Positions 33,424 through 44,038 are shown, numbered from the stretch's first letter. The stretch: DNA of 64,000 nt from Dehalococcoidia bacterium (GCA_022826965.1 JAJDTU010000005.1:372001-436000); one strand, 5' to 3'. The notes: generated by a model not told the origin, from the sequence alone. Translations and numbers: made by a program.

Positions 33424-34422
33424 ATGCGATACATCATCTACGGCGCGGGCGGGATCGGCGGCGGGATTGGCGCATTGCTGCAGCTTGCCGGTTGCGATGT
33501 CGTGTTGATCGCACGGGGGGCGCACCTGGAGGCGATGCAACAGCATGGATTGCTGGTGCGCCGTCCGGGAAGTGAGCAGCGGGTACCGGTTGAGGCTGTG
33601 GGGCATCCCTCCGAGTTGACGCTGGGCGAGGGCGATGTCGTCATCCTGACGATGAAGGGACAGGACACGGCGGGTGCGCTGGACGACCTCGAGCGCTGCG
33701 CCGGACCGGAGATACCGATTGTCTGCGGCCAGAACGGCGTCGCCAACGAGCCCGCTGTGGCGCGTCGATTTGCCAATGCCTACGGAATGCTGGTCGTGAT
33801 GCCGGCGACGTTCCTTGTCCCGGGTGAGATCGCGCTGTTCGGCGAGCCAAAAGCGGGGCTGTTGGACAGCGGGCGCTATCCGCGCGGCGTGGACGAGACG
33901 ATCACTCAGCTTTGCGCCGACCTGTCAGCGGCCGGGTTCAATGCGCAGCCCGACGCCAACGTGATGCGACTGAAGCACGGCAAGCTGCTTGACAACCTGG
34001 GCAACGCGGTCGGTGCGCTTTGCGGCGTGGAGGCGCTGCGCACGGCCCGCGACGACGCTCGAGCCTTCATGGGGCGGATGCGCGAGGAAGCGCTCGCCTG
34101 CTACGCAGCGGCCGAAATCGAGTATGCCTCGCGGTCGGAGGTCGGTGAGCGGCGGGCCGCGACGTTCACGTCCGGTGATATTCCCGGCGTTGAGCGGGGC
34201 GGGAGTTCGACCTGGCAGTCGTTCCGACGAGGACGGCCGGCGATTGAGACGGACTGGCTGAACGGGGAGATCGTCCTGCTCGGACTGGCACACGATCTAC
34301 CCACACCGGCCAACCGAGCGCTGCAACTGATGGCGAAGCGGGCACTGCGGGCGGGCCTGCGCGAAGGGGCGGTGCCGCTGGAGGAGATTGTCGCGCTCGA
34401 GGAACAGCTGGCGGCCTCGTAG
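33424..34422 (+). CDS. Ketopantoate reductase (ApbA/PanE) family protein
   Basis: 332 residues. The N-terminal Rossmann fold has YGAGGIGGGIGALL (NADPH-binding glycine-rich loop), and the MKGQDTAGAL and VVCGQNGVANE-type blocks follow (the latter reads IVCGQNGVANEP). The C-terminal helical domain has the catalytic Lys in MRLKHGKLLDNLGN and the SSTWQSFRRGRPAIETDWLNGEIV signature. Family members reduce 2-dehydropantoate to pantoate for CoA synthesis. Without a panB or panC neighbour, a degradative or other reductase role remains possible. It is convergent with the YbaK gene. Confidence 0.88.
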   Translation: MRYIIYGAGGIGGGIGALLQLAGCDVVLIARGAHLEAMQQHGLLVRRPGSEQRVPVEAVGHPSELTLGEGDVVILTMKGQDTAGALDDLERCAGPEIPIVCGQNGVANEPAVARRFANAYGMLVVMPATFLVPGEIALFGEPKAGLLDSGRYPRGVDETITQLCADLSAAGFNAQPDANVMRLKHGKLLDNLGNAVGALCGVEALRTARDDARAFMGRMREEALACYAAAEIEYASRSEVGERRAATFTSGDIPGVERGGSSTWQSFRRGRPAIETDWLNGEIVLLGLAHDLPTPANRALQLMAKRALRAGLREGAVPLEEIVALEEQLAAS

Positions 34423-34428
34423 GCCTCG

Positions 34429-34932
34429 CTAGCCGGCCAGTCCCTCGACCACGCGCGCGTTGGGCAGACGGGCCAGCTCGTCGGCCTTCACGCCCAGCTT
34501 GAGCGAACGGCTGCCGCCGCCCAACCACATCACGGCGTCGCCGCTGATCCGGGCATCGATCAATATGGGAATCTCAGCGGGCAGATCGAACGGGGTGACG
34601 CCGCCGGAGAGCATGCCGGTGACCGCTTCTGTCTCCTCGAACGAGGCGAATGAGCATTTCCGTACGCCCATTTCCTTGCGCACCGTGCGGTTGACGTCGA
34701 GTCGTGTGTTGGCGAGCACGAGGCAGGCGGCATAGCTCTTCGGTTCCTTCTTCGAGGCCACCAGGATGGTGTTGACCGACGCCTCGTGCGGAATACCGAA
34801 GACCTCACAGAAGACAGCGGTGTCCGCCTGGTCGGGTCGGCAGGCGATGGTCTCGTAGCTGATCTGGTTGTCGGCCAGGAATTTGCGGACCCTGGCTTCA
34901 ATCGCGTCGGCGGCTGGGTCGGAGTCGGTCAT
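34429..34932 (-). CDS. YbaK/aminoacyl-tRNA deacylase domain protein
   Basis: 167 residues of the YbaK/ProX-type editing domain, which removes misacylated amino acids (usually Ala or Cys) from tRNA. Typical features are the VSFxxx-type strand region EASVNTILVASKKEPKSYAACLVLANTRLDV with the conserved Lys, and VTPFDLPAEIPILIDARI and LGGGSRSLKLGV near the C-terminus. The start at 34932 (MTDSDP) has a modest purine-rich stretch upstream. It is a free-standing editing factor acting in the cytosol. It is divergent from the ABC importer operon. Confidence 0.85.
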   Translation of the reverse strand: MTDSDPAADAIEARVRKFLADNQISYETIACRPDQADTAVFCEVFGIPHEASVNTILVASKKEPKSYAACLVLANTRLDVNRTVRKEMGVRKCSFASFEETEAVTGMLSGGVTPFDLPAEIPILIDARISGDAVMWLGGGSRSLKLGVKADELARLPNARVVEGLAG

Positions 34933-34947
34933 CTGGGGTCCCAAAGT

Positions 34948-34976
34948 GTGCAATCTGGGTTACGAAGGGTTATATT
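34948..34976 (+). promoter_or_regulatory. Candidate promoter of the first ABC importer operon
   Basis: A TATATT hexamer at 34971-34976 with GTGCAA 17 bases before it, inside an AT-rich patch in otherwise GC-rich DNA, 75 bases before the binding-protein start. It resembles a sigma70-type site with a poor -35 box. Confidence 0.35.
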
Positions 34977-35050
34977 ACGCGGACGCGTATTGCCGACACC
35001 GCGGAATCGTGTCCGACGGCTGTCCGGCCGTAGCCACTGAGGAGCGAAAC

Positions 35051-37096
35051 ATGGAAGAGCGAAACTACTGGAAGCGGATGCAGCGCAAGCGGCTCAGTCG
35101 TCGGTCCCTGATGTCAGCCTCAGCACGGGCGGGCGTCGGCGCGGCCGGTTTGGCGCTGGTCGGTTGTGGTGACGACGATGACGACGCCCAGCCCGCCGCG
35201 GCGCAGGCCCAGCCGCAGCAACAGCAGCAGGCGCAGCCACAGCCGGCGCAACAGCAACAGACTGCCGCCCAGCAGCAGGCTCAACAGGCTGCCGCGCAGC
35301 AGGCGACGACTCAGCAAGAGGTACAAGAGGAGGAAGCGGTCGCCCTGCTCCCCGGTCAGTTGACGGCCGAGGAAGAGGCGATGTCGCTGACGCCGGAAGA
35401 AGAGTGGCGACTGCGCTTCCACTGGTCCAAGCTGCAAAACCTGCCCGGTCAAGCGGATGGCCCGCGCTACGGCGGCGAGTGGACGTTGGCTCACCTGCCG
35501 GTGGCGAACTGGAACGTGGTGGGACCGCAGGCGAACATCATGGCCGCCTTCGCGCCCATGTTCTACAACCAGCTCGTCGTCTTCCCGATGGACGACTGGG
35601 CGAACGCGCACTACTACGAGATCGAAGGCGACGTTGCCAAGGCCTGGGAAGTCCCGGACGACACGACCATTGTGTTCACGATTCACGATGGGGTGCAGTG
35701 GCAGGACAAGCCGCCGCTGAACGGTCGCACGTTGACCGCTGAAGACGTCAAGATCGCATATGACGCGCTTCGAGACGGTTCGTTCCTGGCCCACGAGGGT
35801 GAAGTTGACCCGGTCCCGGTGCAGGCATCGTCCTACACCGCAGTCAAAGACATCGACTTCGACAACGCGTCGAACACGGTGCGCTTCAACCTGTTGGAGC
35901 CGGCGGCATATCTGCTCAACAACATGCTGAACCCGTTCCACCAGATTGCGGCGCCGGAGTTCATTACCACCGACTACACGGTGCTCGATGACTGGCGCAA
36001 CACGGTTGGGACCGGTCCGTTCATTCTCGACTTCGTCGAGCAGGGGGCGGAATGGAAGGCGTCGAGGAATCCGAACTACTTCAAGCTGGATCCACGAACG
36101 GGCAAGCAACTTCCGTATCTCGACGCTCTGCACGGTCCAGACTTCGTCAACCAGCGCGAGTCGGAGTGGGCGGCCTGGGAAAGCGGCGTGATCGACCGTC
36201 TGACGATCCAGGACATCGCCGACTACGAACGCGCCCTGGATACGCAGCCCGACACGGTTGTACAGGTCACGGCGCCGCCGCCAGGGTGGCAGCCCTATCT
36301 GTCCTTCCACAACCTCGACGAACCGCCCTTCAACGACATCCGCGTTCGCCAGGCACTCGCACTCGGCCTGAACCGCGAGGAGCAGAAGCTCGGCGTCTAC
36401 GACGGCCTCGCCGCTGCCGGATACGGTCAGAACTGGACATTCTTCCGCGACGACGATTCGCCGTGGGGATTCCGTGAGTGGCCATGGACGCCGGCGGAGC
36501 TGGGTGAGTTCGGCGACTTCGATGCCGCCAAGGGTCGGCAGTTGCTCGACGCCGCCGGCTACAACGAAGACAATCAGCTTGAGTTCGAAGCGACGTTCCA
36601 CGCCGTCGCCGGTGTGTACCTGAACCTCTTCGAGCTCTGCCGCCAGCAGTGGAACACGAACCTCGGCATCCAGGTCAACCACTTCCAGGTTGACCTCGAG
36701 ACCTGGCTGGGGCGGCTCGTCACCCGCGACTTCAAGGACTCGCTGTTCACCTGGCTGATCGGCGCAGAAATGGATGCCGACGGACTGGCCTACGGCAAGC
36801 TGCATAGTGAAAGTCCCGGCAACTTCTACGGCATCTCCGAACCGGACGTTGACGAGTGGTGCATCCAACAGCGCCAGGAACTCGACGTCGACAAGCGATC
36901 GGAGATTCTTGAGAAGATCCGCGTGCGCGAACTCGAGAACATGTGGCGCATCTTCGCCGTCAACCCGTATCGGATTGCCGGGCGTCGTGGTTACCTGTTC
37001 AACGAGATGGACACGTACAACGCCTGGAACCCGGGCTGGGGCGCCACAAACACGGAGCGGATCTGGGAGAACAACCCCGACTTCCCGCGTGCGTAG
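35051..37096 (+). CDS. ABC transporter substrate-binding protein, family 5 (peptide/nickel type)
   Basis: 681 residues. ATG 35051 has GAGGAG five bases before it. The N-terminus has a twin-arginine pattern (LSRRSLMS, R17-R18) and a lipobox ending at C39 (LALVGC), so it is probably a Tat-exported lipoprotein. Residues about 48-95 are a Q/A/P-rich low-complexity linker that holds the domain off the membrane. The binding domain shows YNQLVVF, AWEVPDDTTIVFTIHDGVQW, LTAEDVKIAYDAL and GTGPFILD, all family-5 landmarks. It binds a peptide, opine or other small molecule and passes it to the following permeases. The first gene of an operon of three. Confidence 0.92.
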   Translation: MEERNYWKRMQRKRLSRRSLMSASARAGVGAAGLALVGCGDDDDDAQPAAAQAQPQQQQQAQPQPAQQQQTAAQQQAQQAAAQQATTQQEVQEEEAVALLPGQLTAEEEAMSLTPEEEWRLRFHWSKLQNLPGQADGPRYGGEWTLAHLPVANWNVVGPQANIMAAFAPMFYNQLVVFPMDDWANAHYYEIEGDVAKAWEVPDDTTIVFTIHDGVQWQDKPPLNGRTLTAEDVKIAYDALRDGSFLAHEGEVDPVPVQASSYTAVKDIDFDNASNTVRFNLLEPAAYLLNNMLNPFHQIAAPEFITTDYTVLDDWRNTVGTGPFILDFVEQGAEWKASRNPNYFKLDPRTGKQLPYLDALHGPDFVNQRESEWAAWESGVIDRLTIQDIADYERALDTQPDTVVQVTAPPPGWQPYLSFHNLDEPPFNDIRVRQALALGLNREEQKLGVYDGLAAAGYGQNWTFFRDDDSPWGFREWPWTPAELGEFGDFDAAKGRQLLDAAGYNEDNQLEFEATFHAVAGVYLNLFELCRQQWNTNLGIQVNHFQVDLETWLGRLVTRDFKDSLFTWLIGAEMDADGLAYGKLHSESPGNFYGISEPDVDEWCIQQRQELDVDKRSEILEKIRVRELENMWRIFAVNPYRIAGRRGYLFNEMDTYNAWNPGWGATNTERIWENNPDFPRA

Positions 37097-37116
37097 TCGC
37101 AGCAGAATCTAGACGG

Positions 37117-37152
37117 CACAACATCCCAAACCGCCTGGTTTGGGATGTTGTG
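37117..37152 (+). promoter_or_regulatory. Perfect 16-bp hairpin between binding protein and permease genes
   Basis: CACAACATCCCAAACC and its exact inverted copy are separated by GCCT. There is no T-run after it. It lies 20 bases after the binding-protein stop and 34 bases before the first permease start. Such hairpins often stabilise the upstream message or partly terminate, giving more binding protein than permease. Confidence 0.7.
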
Positions 37153-37186
37153 ACTGTACGAAAGCGGAGACGGGAGGCGCCACAGC

Positions 37187-38149
37187 ATGTCCGGCTACAT
37201 CGTCCGCCGTTTGATTGGTGTGGTAGTCGTCGTCTTCCTGCTCTCCGTGATCTCGTTCATGTTGGTCAACGCCTTCCCCGGCAGCACCGCTGAGCGATTG
37301 CTATCGGAGAGTCCGCAGGGTGGGGCGCTCACTCAAGATCTCATTGACCGCTTCAACAGAGAGTTGGGGCTGGACCGGCCGGTCATCGAACGGTACGGCG
37401 ACTGGTTGTGGAACGCACTGCAGGGCGACCTGGGCCGCTCGTTCGCGACGTCCGAGAGCGTCCTCAACGAACTCAAGATTCGCTTACCTCGGAGCATCGA
37501 GCTGGTGATCATCGCCAGCCTGCTCTCGTTCTTGATCGCAATTCCCGTGGGCGTCATCTCAGCCGTCAGACAGAACACCCCGGCGGACTACGCCGGGCGC
37601 ATCTTCACGATCCTGGGATTGGCGATCCCAAATTTCCTGTTGGGCATCCTTGTGGTGTCGTTTGTGGCCAAGTGGATCGGCGTTTCGCTGGCGACATTAC
37701 CGTCGCCGTATATCTGGGATGACCCGATCACCAACCTCGAGGCATTCATCGCGCCCTCATTGGTGCTCGCCGCCTCGCTGATGGCGACGCTGATGAGAAT
37801 GCAACGATCGCAGCTTCTGGAAGTCGTGCATGAGGACTATGTGCGCACCGCGCGAGCAAAAGGCCTGTCAGAGCGCGTGGTCGTCATGCGCCATGCTCTG
37901 CGCAACTCGTTCATTCCGGTGCTGACGATCTTCGCCAATCAGTTCGCCTTCCTGATCTCAGGGGCTGTGATCGTCGAGTACATCTTCCGCATCAATGGTG
38001 TGGGAGCGCTGCTTGTGACTTCCATTCGACGCGCCGACTTCCCGCTCGTGGTCGGTGTCGTGGTCGTGATTGGCTTCGGGGTGGTCCTGATCAACCTCAT
38101 CACGGATCTCAGCTACGCGTGGATCGACCCGCGGATTCGGTACGGCTAG
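37187..38149 (+). CDS. ABC transporter permease, DppB type
   Basis: 320 residues with six transmembrane helices. The N-terminus YIVRRLIGVVVVVFLLSVISFML is typical of DppB/OppB, and a long periplasmic loop (about 35-100) precedes helix 2. The EAA-loop region reads VHEDYVRTARAKGLSERVVVMRHALRNSFIPVLT, which contacts the ATPase subunit. GGGAGG precedes the ATG. It pairs with the next gene as a heterodimer channel for the upstream binding protein. No ATPase is encoded nearby. Confidence 0.93.
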   Translation: MSGYIVRRLIGVVVVVFLLSVISFMLVNAFPGSTAERLLSESPQGGALTQDLIDRFNRELGLDRPVIERYGDWLWNALQGDLGRSFATSESVLNELKIRLPRSIELVIIASLLSFLIAIPVGVISAVRQNTPADYAGRIFTILGLAIPNFLLGILVVSFVAKWIGVSLATLPSPYIWDDPITNLEAFIAPSLVLAASLMATLMRMQRSQLLEVVHEDYVRTARAKGLSERVVVMRHALRNSFIPVLTIFANQFAFLISGAVIVEYIFRINGVGALLVTSIRRADFPLVVGVVVVIGFGVVLINLITDLSYAWIDPRIRYG

Positions 38150-38161
38150 GAGTAACGAACC

Positions 38162-39118
38162 ATGGCCTCAGCGATCGGTTCCGCAGACGAGATTGTCGAA
38201 GCTCTGCCCAGCCGGGGACGCAATCGCATGCGCCGGCTCGGCCATCTGGCACGACAGCGACCACTTGGGGCGCTCGGTGCGGTGATTATCTTCATCCTGG
38301 TCGTGGCTGCATTGTTCGGCCAGGACATCTCGGCCTACGGCAACACGATCGTCCCCGGCTTCGCTCCACATCCGGCCGAGCGAGCAGATCCGATCAACAA
38401 GCTGCAGGGCCCGACCTGGCCAGACCATATCGCCGGCACTGACGTGATCGGTCGTGATCTCTTCAGTCGCATCATTTTCGGCGCGCGCACGGCGATGATT
38501 ATCGGAATCGCCGCGACGGGAATCGGGATCGCTATCGGAACGCTGATCGGTACCGTCTCTGCCTATGTCGGTGGGTTTGGCGACCTGTTCATCCAACGTG
38601 TATCCGACTCGATGCAAGCGCTGCCACCGTTGGTGTTGATGATGGTGCTGGTGACCATGCTGTCGCCCGGCATTGGGACGGTGGTGTTTGTCATTGTGAT
38701 CTTCCTGGTACCGGGGACTCAACGTGTCATTCGCGGCACGGTCTTATCGATCAAGGAGTTCACGTACATCGAGGCGGCCCGTTCCGTTGGAGCCACCGCG
38801 CCGCGGATCGTCCTCAGACACATCGTTCCCAACATCGTGGCGCCGATCATGGTGCTCGCGACGATCACGATCGGCGGGACCATCCTGGCTGAGGCCGCGT
38901 TGTCGTTCCTCGCGCTGGGCGCGAACTCAGCCGAGAACCCGACCTGGGGATTCGTGCTCTACGAGGCGACGCAGCGCGGCAATCTCACCCGTTGGCCGTG
39001 GTTGGCCTTGACGCCGGGCGCGGCGATCACGCTCGTCGTCTTCGCCTTCAACGTGTTCGGCGATGCGATTCGTGACATTCTCGACCCTCGGCTCCGGGGA
39101 ACCGGAGCGGGCGCGTAG
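38162..39118 (+). CDS. ABC transporter permease, DppC type
   Basis: 318 residues with six helices. The N-terminal cytoplasmic tail precedes PLGALGAVIIFILVVAALFG. A periplasmic HIAGTDVIGRDLFSRIIFGARTA block follows, a DppC/OppC landmark (GTDxxGRDxxSRxxxGxRxS). The EAA region IKEFTYIEAARSVGATAPRIVLRHIVPN is present. AGGAG precedes the ATG. The gene is the last of the operon and is followed by a strong stem-loop terminator. Confidence 0.93.
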   Translation: MASAIGSADEIVEALPSRGRNRMRRLGHLARQRPLGALGAVIIFILVVAALFGQDISAYGNTIVPGFAPHPAERADPINKLQGPTWPDHIAGTDVIGRDLFSRIIFGARTAMIIGIAATGIGIAIGTLIGTVSAYVGGFGDLFIQRVSDSMQALPPLVLMMVLVTMLSPGIGTVVFVIVIFLVPGTQRVIRGTVLSIKEFTYIEAARSVGATAPRIVLRHIVPNIVAPIMVLATITIGGTILAEAALSFLALGANSAENPTWGFVLYEATQRGNLTRWPWLALTPGAAITLVVFAFNVFGDAIRDILDPRLRGTGAGA

Positions 39119-39270
39119 GCGTCGGGAACCTTTTGGCGGTCTCCGTCGTTTGATCTATCGGAGGGACCGAGTGGTCAGACGGTAGAAACTGTCACCCCGC
39201 CCGCCCACCGATGTCCGCATGTGAGACATCGGACAACTCTCCGACTGGCCGCCCTCCAGCTGCCTGTGTT

Positions 39271-39300
39271 GCGCCCCCGCCGAACGGCGGGGGCGCTTCC
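39271..39300 (+). terminator. Terminator of the first ABC importer operon
   Basis: An 11-bp perfect stem (GCGCCCCCGCC / GGCGGGGGCGC) with a GAAC loop, followed by TTCC and then TTTG. Confidence 0.65.
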
Positions 39301-39304
39301 TTTG

Positions 39305-39460
39305 CAGACCGAAGGCTCCCCCCTGGGAAAAACCGATGCATTCTCCGCTCCCCCCTCTGGGGGAAGCTGCCGAAGGCTGAAGGGGGTCCCGGTGTCGCTA
39401 ACTGCTGGGTGGCCCCCTCTGCCTACGGCATCTCCCCCCGCGGGGCGGGGGGAGAGCGGA
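39305..39460. repeat. REP-like element cluster with three-way-junction copy
   Basis: At 39413-39459 the sequence reads as CCCCCTCT, then TGCC-TAC-GGCA, then CCCCCCG-CGGG-CGGGGGG-like stem, then AGAGCGG. This is the same architecture as the element at 7402-7457. To the left, CTCCCCCCTCTGGGGGA and GCTGCCGAAGGCTGA form related short stems. Confidence 0.75.
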
Positions 39461-39511
39461 GCAGAGAGCTCGCTTCGGTCTCCGTTGCAAGACGCTTGAG
39501 AAGGCGAGAGG

Positions 39512-40390
39512 TCACACGCCGATCTTGTTGAGCAGACGGTTGGTGTCGACGACGTGGCGGGTGAGGCCGAGCTTCTCGGGGGCGAGGCCCATCGCCAGAC
39601 CGAGGAGTTGGGGCACGTGGAGGATGGGCAGGTTGAGGTTGCGGTCGATCACCTTGGCGGCGTCGGGCTGCTGGGCGTCGAGGTTGAGGTGGCAAAGCGG
39701 GCAGGGCGTGACGAGTGCGTCGGCGCCCTTGGACTGGGCTTCATCGAGGTGAGTGCCGGCCATCGTCAGTGAGTTCTGCTTGTTCATCGTCAGGATCGGG
39801 AAGCCGCAGCACTTGGTCATGCCGTCGTAGGTGACGGTCGTGGCGCCGAGAATCTCGATCAGCTGCTCCAGGCTGTCGCGACGGGTCGGATGGGCGTCGA
39901 ACTCCAGCGTGCGTTCGGGACGGACGAGGTAGCAGCCGTAGAACGGTCCGAGGTTGAGCTCCTCCAGCGGCCGCGTGATCTTCGAGTTGATCTTGTCGAT
40001 GCCGACATCCTCGAGCACGATCCAGAGCAGATGACGCGGGTCGACGGAGCCGCGGTACTCGATGCCTTCGGGCGCGAGATGGTGGTTGATGCGAATGCGG
40101 TAATCGACGTCACGCAGCTTCTCGGCGGCGAGACGGTGGACGCCGACGCAGGTCGAGCAAATGTCCATCAAGGGCAGGTCCATCTGCTCGGCCATGGCCA
40201 TGGTGCGGGCGTTGAGCACATCCTGCAGGTACGGTTCGCCGTCGGAGATGATCCCGGCGCCGGTACAGGCGGCGGCCTCGAGTTCGACAAGGTCCATACC
40301 GAGATGCTCGGCGACGGCGAGCGTGGACGTGTACAGCTCGGGCGCCGCGCCCTGCGCCACACAGCCGGGCCAGAATGCGTACTTGCTCAT
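39512..40390 (-). CDS. HdrB/SdhE-like CCG-domain subunit of succinate dehydrogenase/fumarate reductase
   Basis: 292 residues with two CCG (cysteine-rich) domains as in heterodisulfide reductase HdrB and the SdhE-type subunit of archaeal and some bacterial succinate dehydrogenases. The second domain has the full pattern: GCYLVRP, TKCCGFPIL and TPCPLCHLN. In the first, WPGC10 and CSTC are present but the CC pair reads AC (EAAACTGAG), so one ligand is missing. It would carry a special 4Fe-4S cluster and link the complex to a quinone or thiol partner in place of the usual cytochrome b anchor. It is the third gene of the sdh unit, 57 bases after sdhB. Confidence 0.85.
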   Translation of the reverse strand: MSKYAFWPGCVAQGAAPELYTSTLAVAEHLGMDLVELEAAACTGAGIISDGEPYLQDVLNARTMAMAEQMDLPLMDICSTCVGVHRLAAEKLRDVDYRIRINHHLAPEGIEYRGSVDPRHLLWIVLEDVGIDKINSKITRPLEELNLGPFYGCYLVRPERTLEFDAHPTRRDSLEQLIEILGATTVTYDGMTKCCGFPILTMNKQNSLTMAGTHLDEAQSKGADALVTPCPLCHLNLDAQQPDAAKVIDRNLNLPILHVPQLLGLAMGLAPEKLGLTRHVVDTNRLLNKIGV

Positions 40391-40446
40391 GATCTCTGCG
40401 TCTCCCGCTCTACCGTGCCGGTGCCGTGGTGTGCAGGGTCGATGGC

Positions 40447-41502
40447 CTAGTGGCCGCCGATCGCGGTTTCGAACTCGGCGCCGAACGCCTCGGCGTCGAC
40501 GTCGTGGTGATGCTTCTCGGCCTCGACTTCTTCGAAGATGCGCTCGATTTGCTCGCGGCCATCAGCATTCGCGCCGTGCCGCTGGGCGATCGTGAGGAGT
40601 TTGCGCGACTTGAGCAGCCGGATCGCGCCGGGTGTGTAGTCCATCATCTCCTTGTGCGCGGCGAGGTTGCCGGTGAGCAGTCTGCCAATACCGACCGACT
40701 GGACCGGCAGCATCATCTCGTCGAGACGGCCTCGCTTGCGCACACCGGACATGAAGCCCTTGTGGTGCCGGACGCCATGATTGTTGACGTGTCCGGCTTC
40801 GATCGCGAGGGTGCGCAGCTCCATGATCGCGTCCATCGGCAGGACATCCTTGGGGCACGCCTGGACGCACATGTAGCAGCGCGTGCAATCCCAGATACCG
40901 CCCTGTTCCTCGGAGAGGAACTGGAGCCGTTCCTCGCGTTTCGAATCGCGGCTGTCCATGACGAAGCGGTAGGCCTTGGCCAATGCCGCCGGTCCGAGGA
41001 AGTTCTCGTCGACGGCAGCGACCGTGCAGTCCGAGTAGCAGGCGCCGCAGTGGATGCAGGTCGAGGCGTGCGACCAGTGGTCGAACTCTTCGACCTTCTG
41101 GCGGTACTCGCGTTCCGGCGGTTCTTGGTCCTCGTAGGGCTCGAGCCAGGTCTCGGCGCGCTCGAACTGGTTGAGGAACTTGTTGACGTCCACGACCAGG
41201 TCTTTGATCACGTTCTGGTTGCCCTGCGGCCCGACGCGGATCGGGTCACCGCGCTCGGCGGCGGCGTCGACCTGGGTCTGACAGGAGAGCATCGACTGTC
41301 CGTTGACCTTCATCGCGCAAGAGCCGCAGATCGCGTGTCGGCAGGACATGCGGAACGAGAGCGTGCCGTCCTGGTCCCACTTGATCGCGTTGAGGCTGTC
41401 GAGCACCGTCTGACCGGGCTGGACATCGACGTTGAACGACTCCTCGTACGACTCATCGGTGTCGGGGTTGTAGCGCTCGATGATGAACTCTTGCTGGGCC
41501 AT
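40447..41502 (-). CDS. sdhB: Succinate dehydrogenase/fumarate reductase iron-sulfur subunit
   Basis: 351 residues, about 100 longer than usual because of a C-terminal extension. The 2Fe-2S domain shows SCRHAICGSCAM and a final Cys in SMLSC. Two later clusters are C-x2-C-x2-C-x3-C type: CIHCGACYSDC and CTRCYMCVQACP. Where classical SdhB has a 3Fe-4S pattern with a Ser or other residue, this protein has full Cys patterns, as expected for the E-type enzymes. Electrons pass from SdhA to the HdrB-like subunit. The N-terminal IIERYNPDTDESYEESFNV strand is the family start. Confidence 0.92.
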   Translation of the reverse strand: MAQQEFIIERYNPDTDESYEESFNVDVQPGQTVLDSLNAIKWDQDGTLSFRMSCRHAICGSCAMKVNGQSMLSCQTQVDAAAERGDPIRVGPQGNQNVIKDLVVDVNKFLNQFERAETWLEPYEDQEPPEREYRQKVEEFDHWSHASTCIHCGACYSDCTVAAVDENFLGPAALAKAYRFVMDSRDSKREERLQFLSEEQGGIWDCTRCYMCVQACPKDVLPMDAIMELRTLAIEAGHVNNHGVRHHKGFMSGVRKRGRLDEMMLPVQSVGIGRLLTGNLAAHKEMMDYTPGAIRLLKSRKLLTIAQRHGANADGREQIERIFEEVEAEKHHHDVDAEAFGAEFETAIGGH

Positions 41503-41558
41503 GGGTCCGCGCCTGTTCGTTGGTACTCGCTCTGGTTCGGATTCGTTCGCCGCTGGCG

Positions 41559-43298
<1,740 letters not shown>

Positions 43299-43389
43299 CG
43301 TGCTGTCTCCCCCGTCATGAGAGCATGGCGGATACCACGCTCAGTTTCGCACCAATCGCCATTCGGTGGTAGTCGCCTGAGCAGCAGGC

Positions 43390-43974
43390 TTACTCCTGAC
43401 CTCGGTAGTGCCTGACGATCTTGCGTCCCAGCGGGCCGACGGCCTGGAGCGCCAGGTACTGGAGCAGAATGACCGACTTGGCGTCGATGATTTCCCCCGC
43501 CTCGACCAATTCGATCGCCTCTCCGAGCGGCTTCCACTCGACGATCAGTTCTTCGTCCTCGTCGGCCTCGAGGGGCGATTCGGCGCAATCGCGGGCGATG
43601 AAGCCGTGGAGGAACTCGTCGGCGAACCCGGGGGCCACGTAGAAGCCGCGGGCGAAATCGAGGCGGGCGGGGTCGAGACCGACCTCCTCACGCAACTCGC
43701 GACGCGCGGTCTGCTCCGGTGATTCGCCGGGATCGAGGCGGCCCGCAGGGAGCTCCAGCAGCGGCCGACCCGTCGGATGGCGCCATTGTCGGACGAAGGC
43801 GATGTTGCCGTCGTCGCGGAGGGCAAGGATGACAACGGCGTCGGGATGCTCGACGACCTCGCGTCGGGCGCGGCGGCCGTCGGCCATGGCGACCTCATCC
43901 ACGCGGACGTTGATCCGTGAGCCGCTGAAGACTTGCTCGGAGGTGAGCACGGTCTCCTTGAGCGGATCTGGCAT
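43390..43974 (-). CDS. Nudix hydrolase, ADP-ribose pyrophosphatase type
   Basis: 194 residues with a complete Nudix box (GRLDPGESPEQTARRELREEVG: G-x5-E-x7-R-E-L-x-E-E-x-G), preceded by ELPA. The N-terminal strand GSRINVRVDEVAMADGRRARREVVEHPDAV and FVRQWRHPTGRPLLELPAG fit ADP-ribose pyrophosphatases. It hydrolyses nucleoside diphosphate sugars to AMP plus sugar phosphate. Start at 43974 (MPDPLKE); upstream sequence falls in a REP-like element. The stop is 91 bases before sdhA. Confidence 0.9.
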   Translation of the reverse strand: MPDPLKETVLTSEQVFSGSRINVRVDEVAMADGRRARREVVEHPDAVVILALRDDGNIAFVRQWRHPTGRPLLELPAGRLDPGESPEQTARRELREEVGLDPARLDFARGFYVAPGFADEFLHGFIARDCAESPLEADEDEELIVEWKPLGEAIELVEAGEIIDAKSVILLQYLALQAVGPLGRKIVRHYRGQE

Positions 43975-43976
43975 GG

Positions 43977-44036
43977 GCCTCACCCTAACTCCCGGCATTC
44001 GCGGGGACAGGCTCTCTCCCTCGGGGAGAGGGGACT
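43977..44036. repeat. REP-like GC-rich palindromic element
   Basis: CCTCACCCTAACTCCCGGC with a CTCTCCC-TCG-GGGAGAG stem; the same strings as at 3857-3933. It fills the space between the GNAT and Nudix genes. Confidence 0.75.
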
Positions 44037-44038
44037 TG

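Larger units (their letters stand above)
39119..39511. other. Intergenic region with terminator and REP-like elements, no gene
   Basis: The 393 bases between the convergent ABC-permease and sdh genes hold an intrinsic terminator (39271-39300) and then a run of REP-like GC-rich palindromes. No coding frame with protein-like content is seen here. Confidence 0.75.

Noticed and set aside
35200-35330. CAG-rich stretch as a microsatellite or CRISPR-like repeat
   Set aside because: It is coding low complexity (Gln/Ala linker) without regular spacers or fixed repeat units. No CRISPR array is seen anywhere in the window.
35120-36868. Long minus-strand open frame (582 codons) under the ABC binding protein
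   Set aside because: No recognisable domain; the Leu-rich part is the antisense of the Gln-rich linker.
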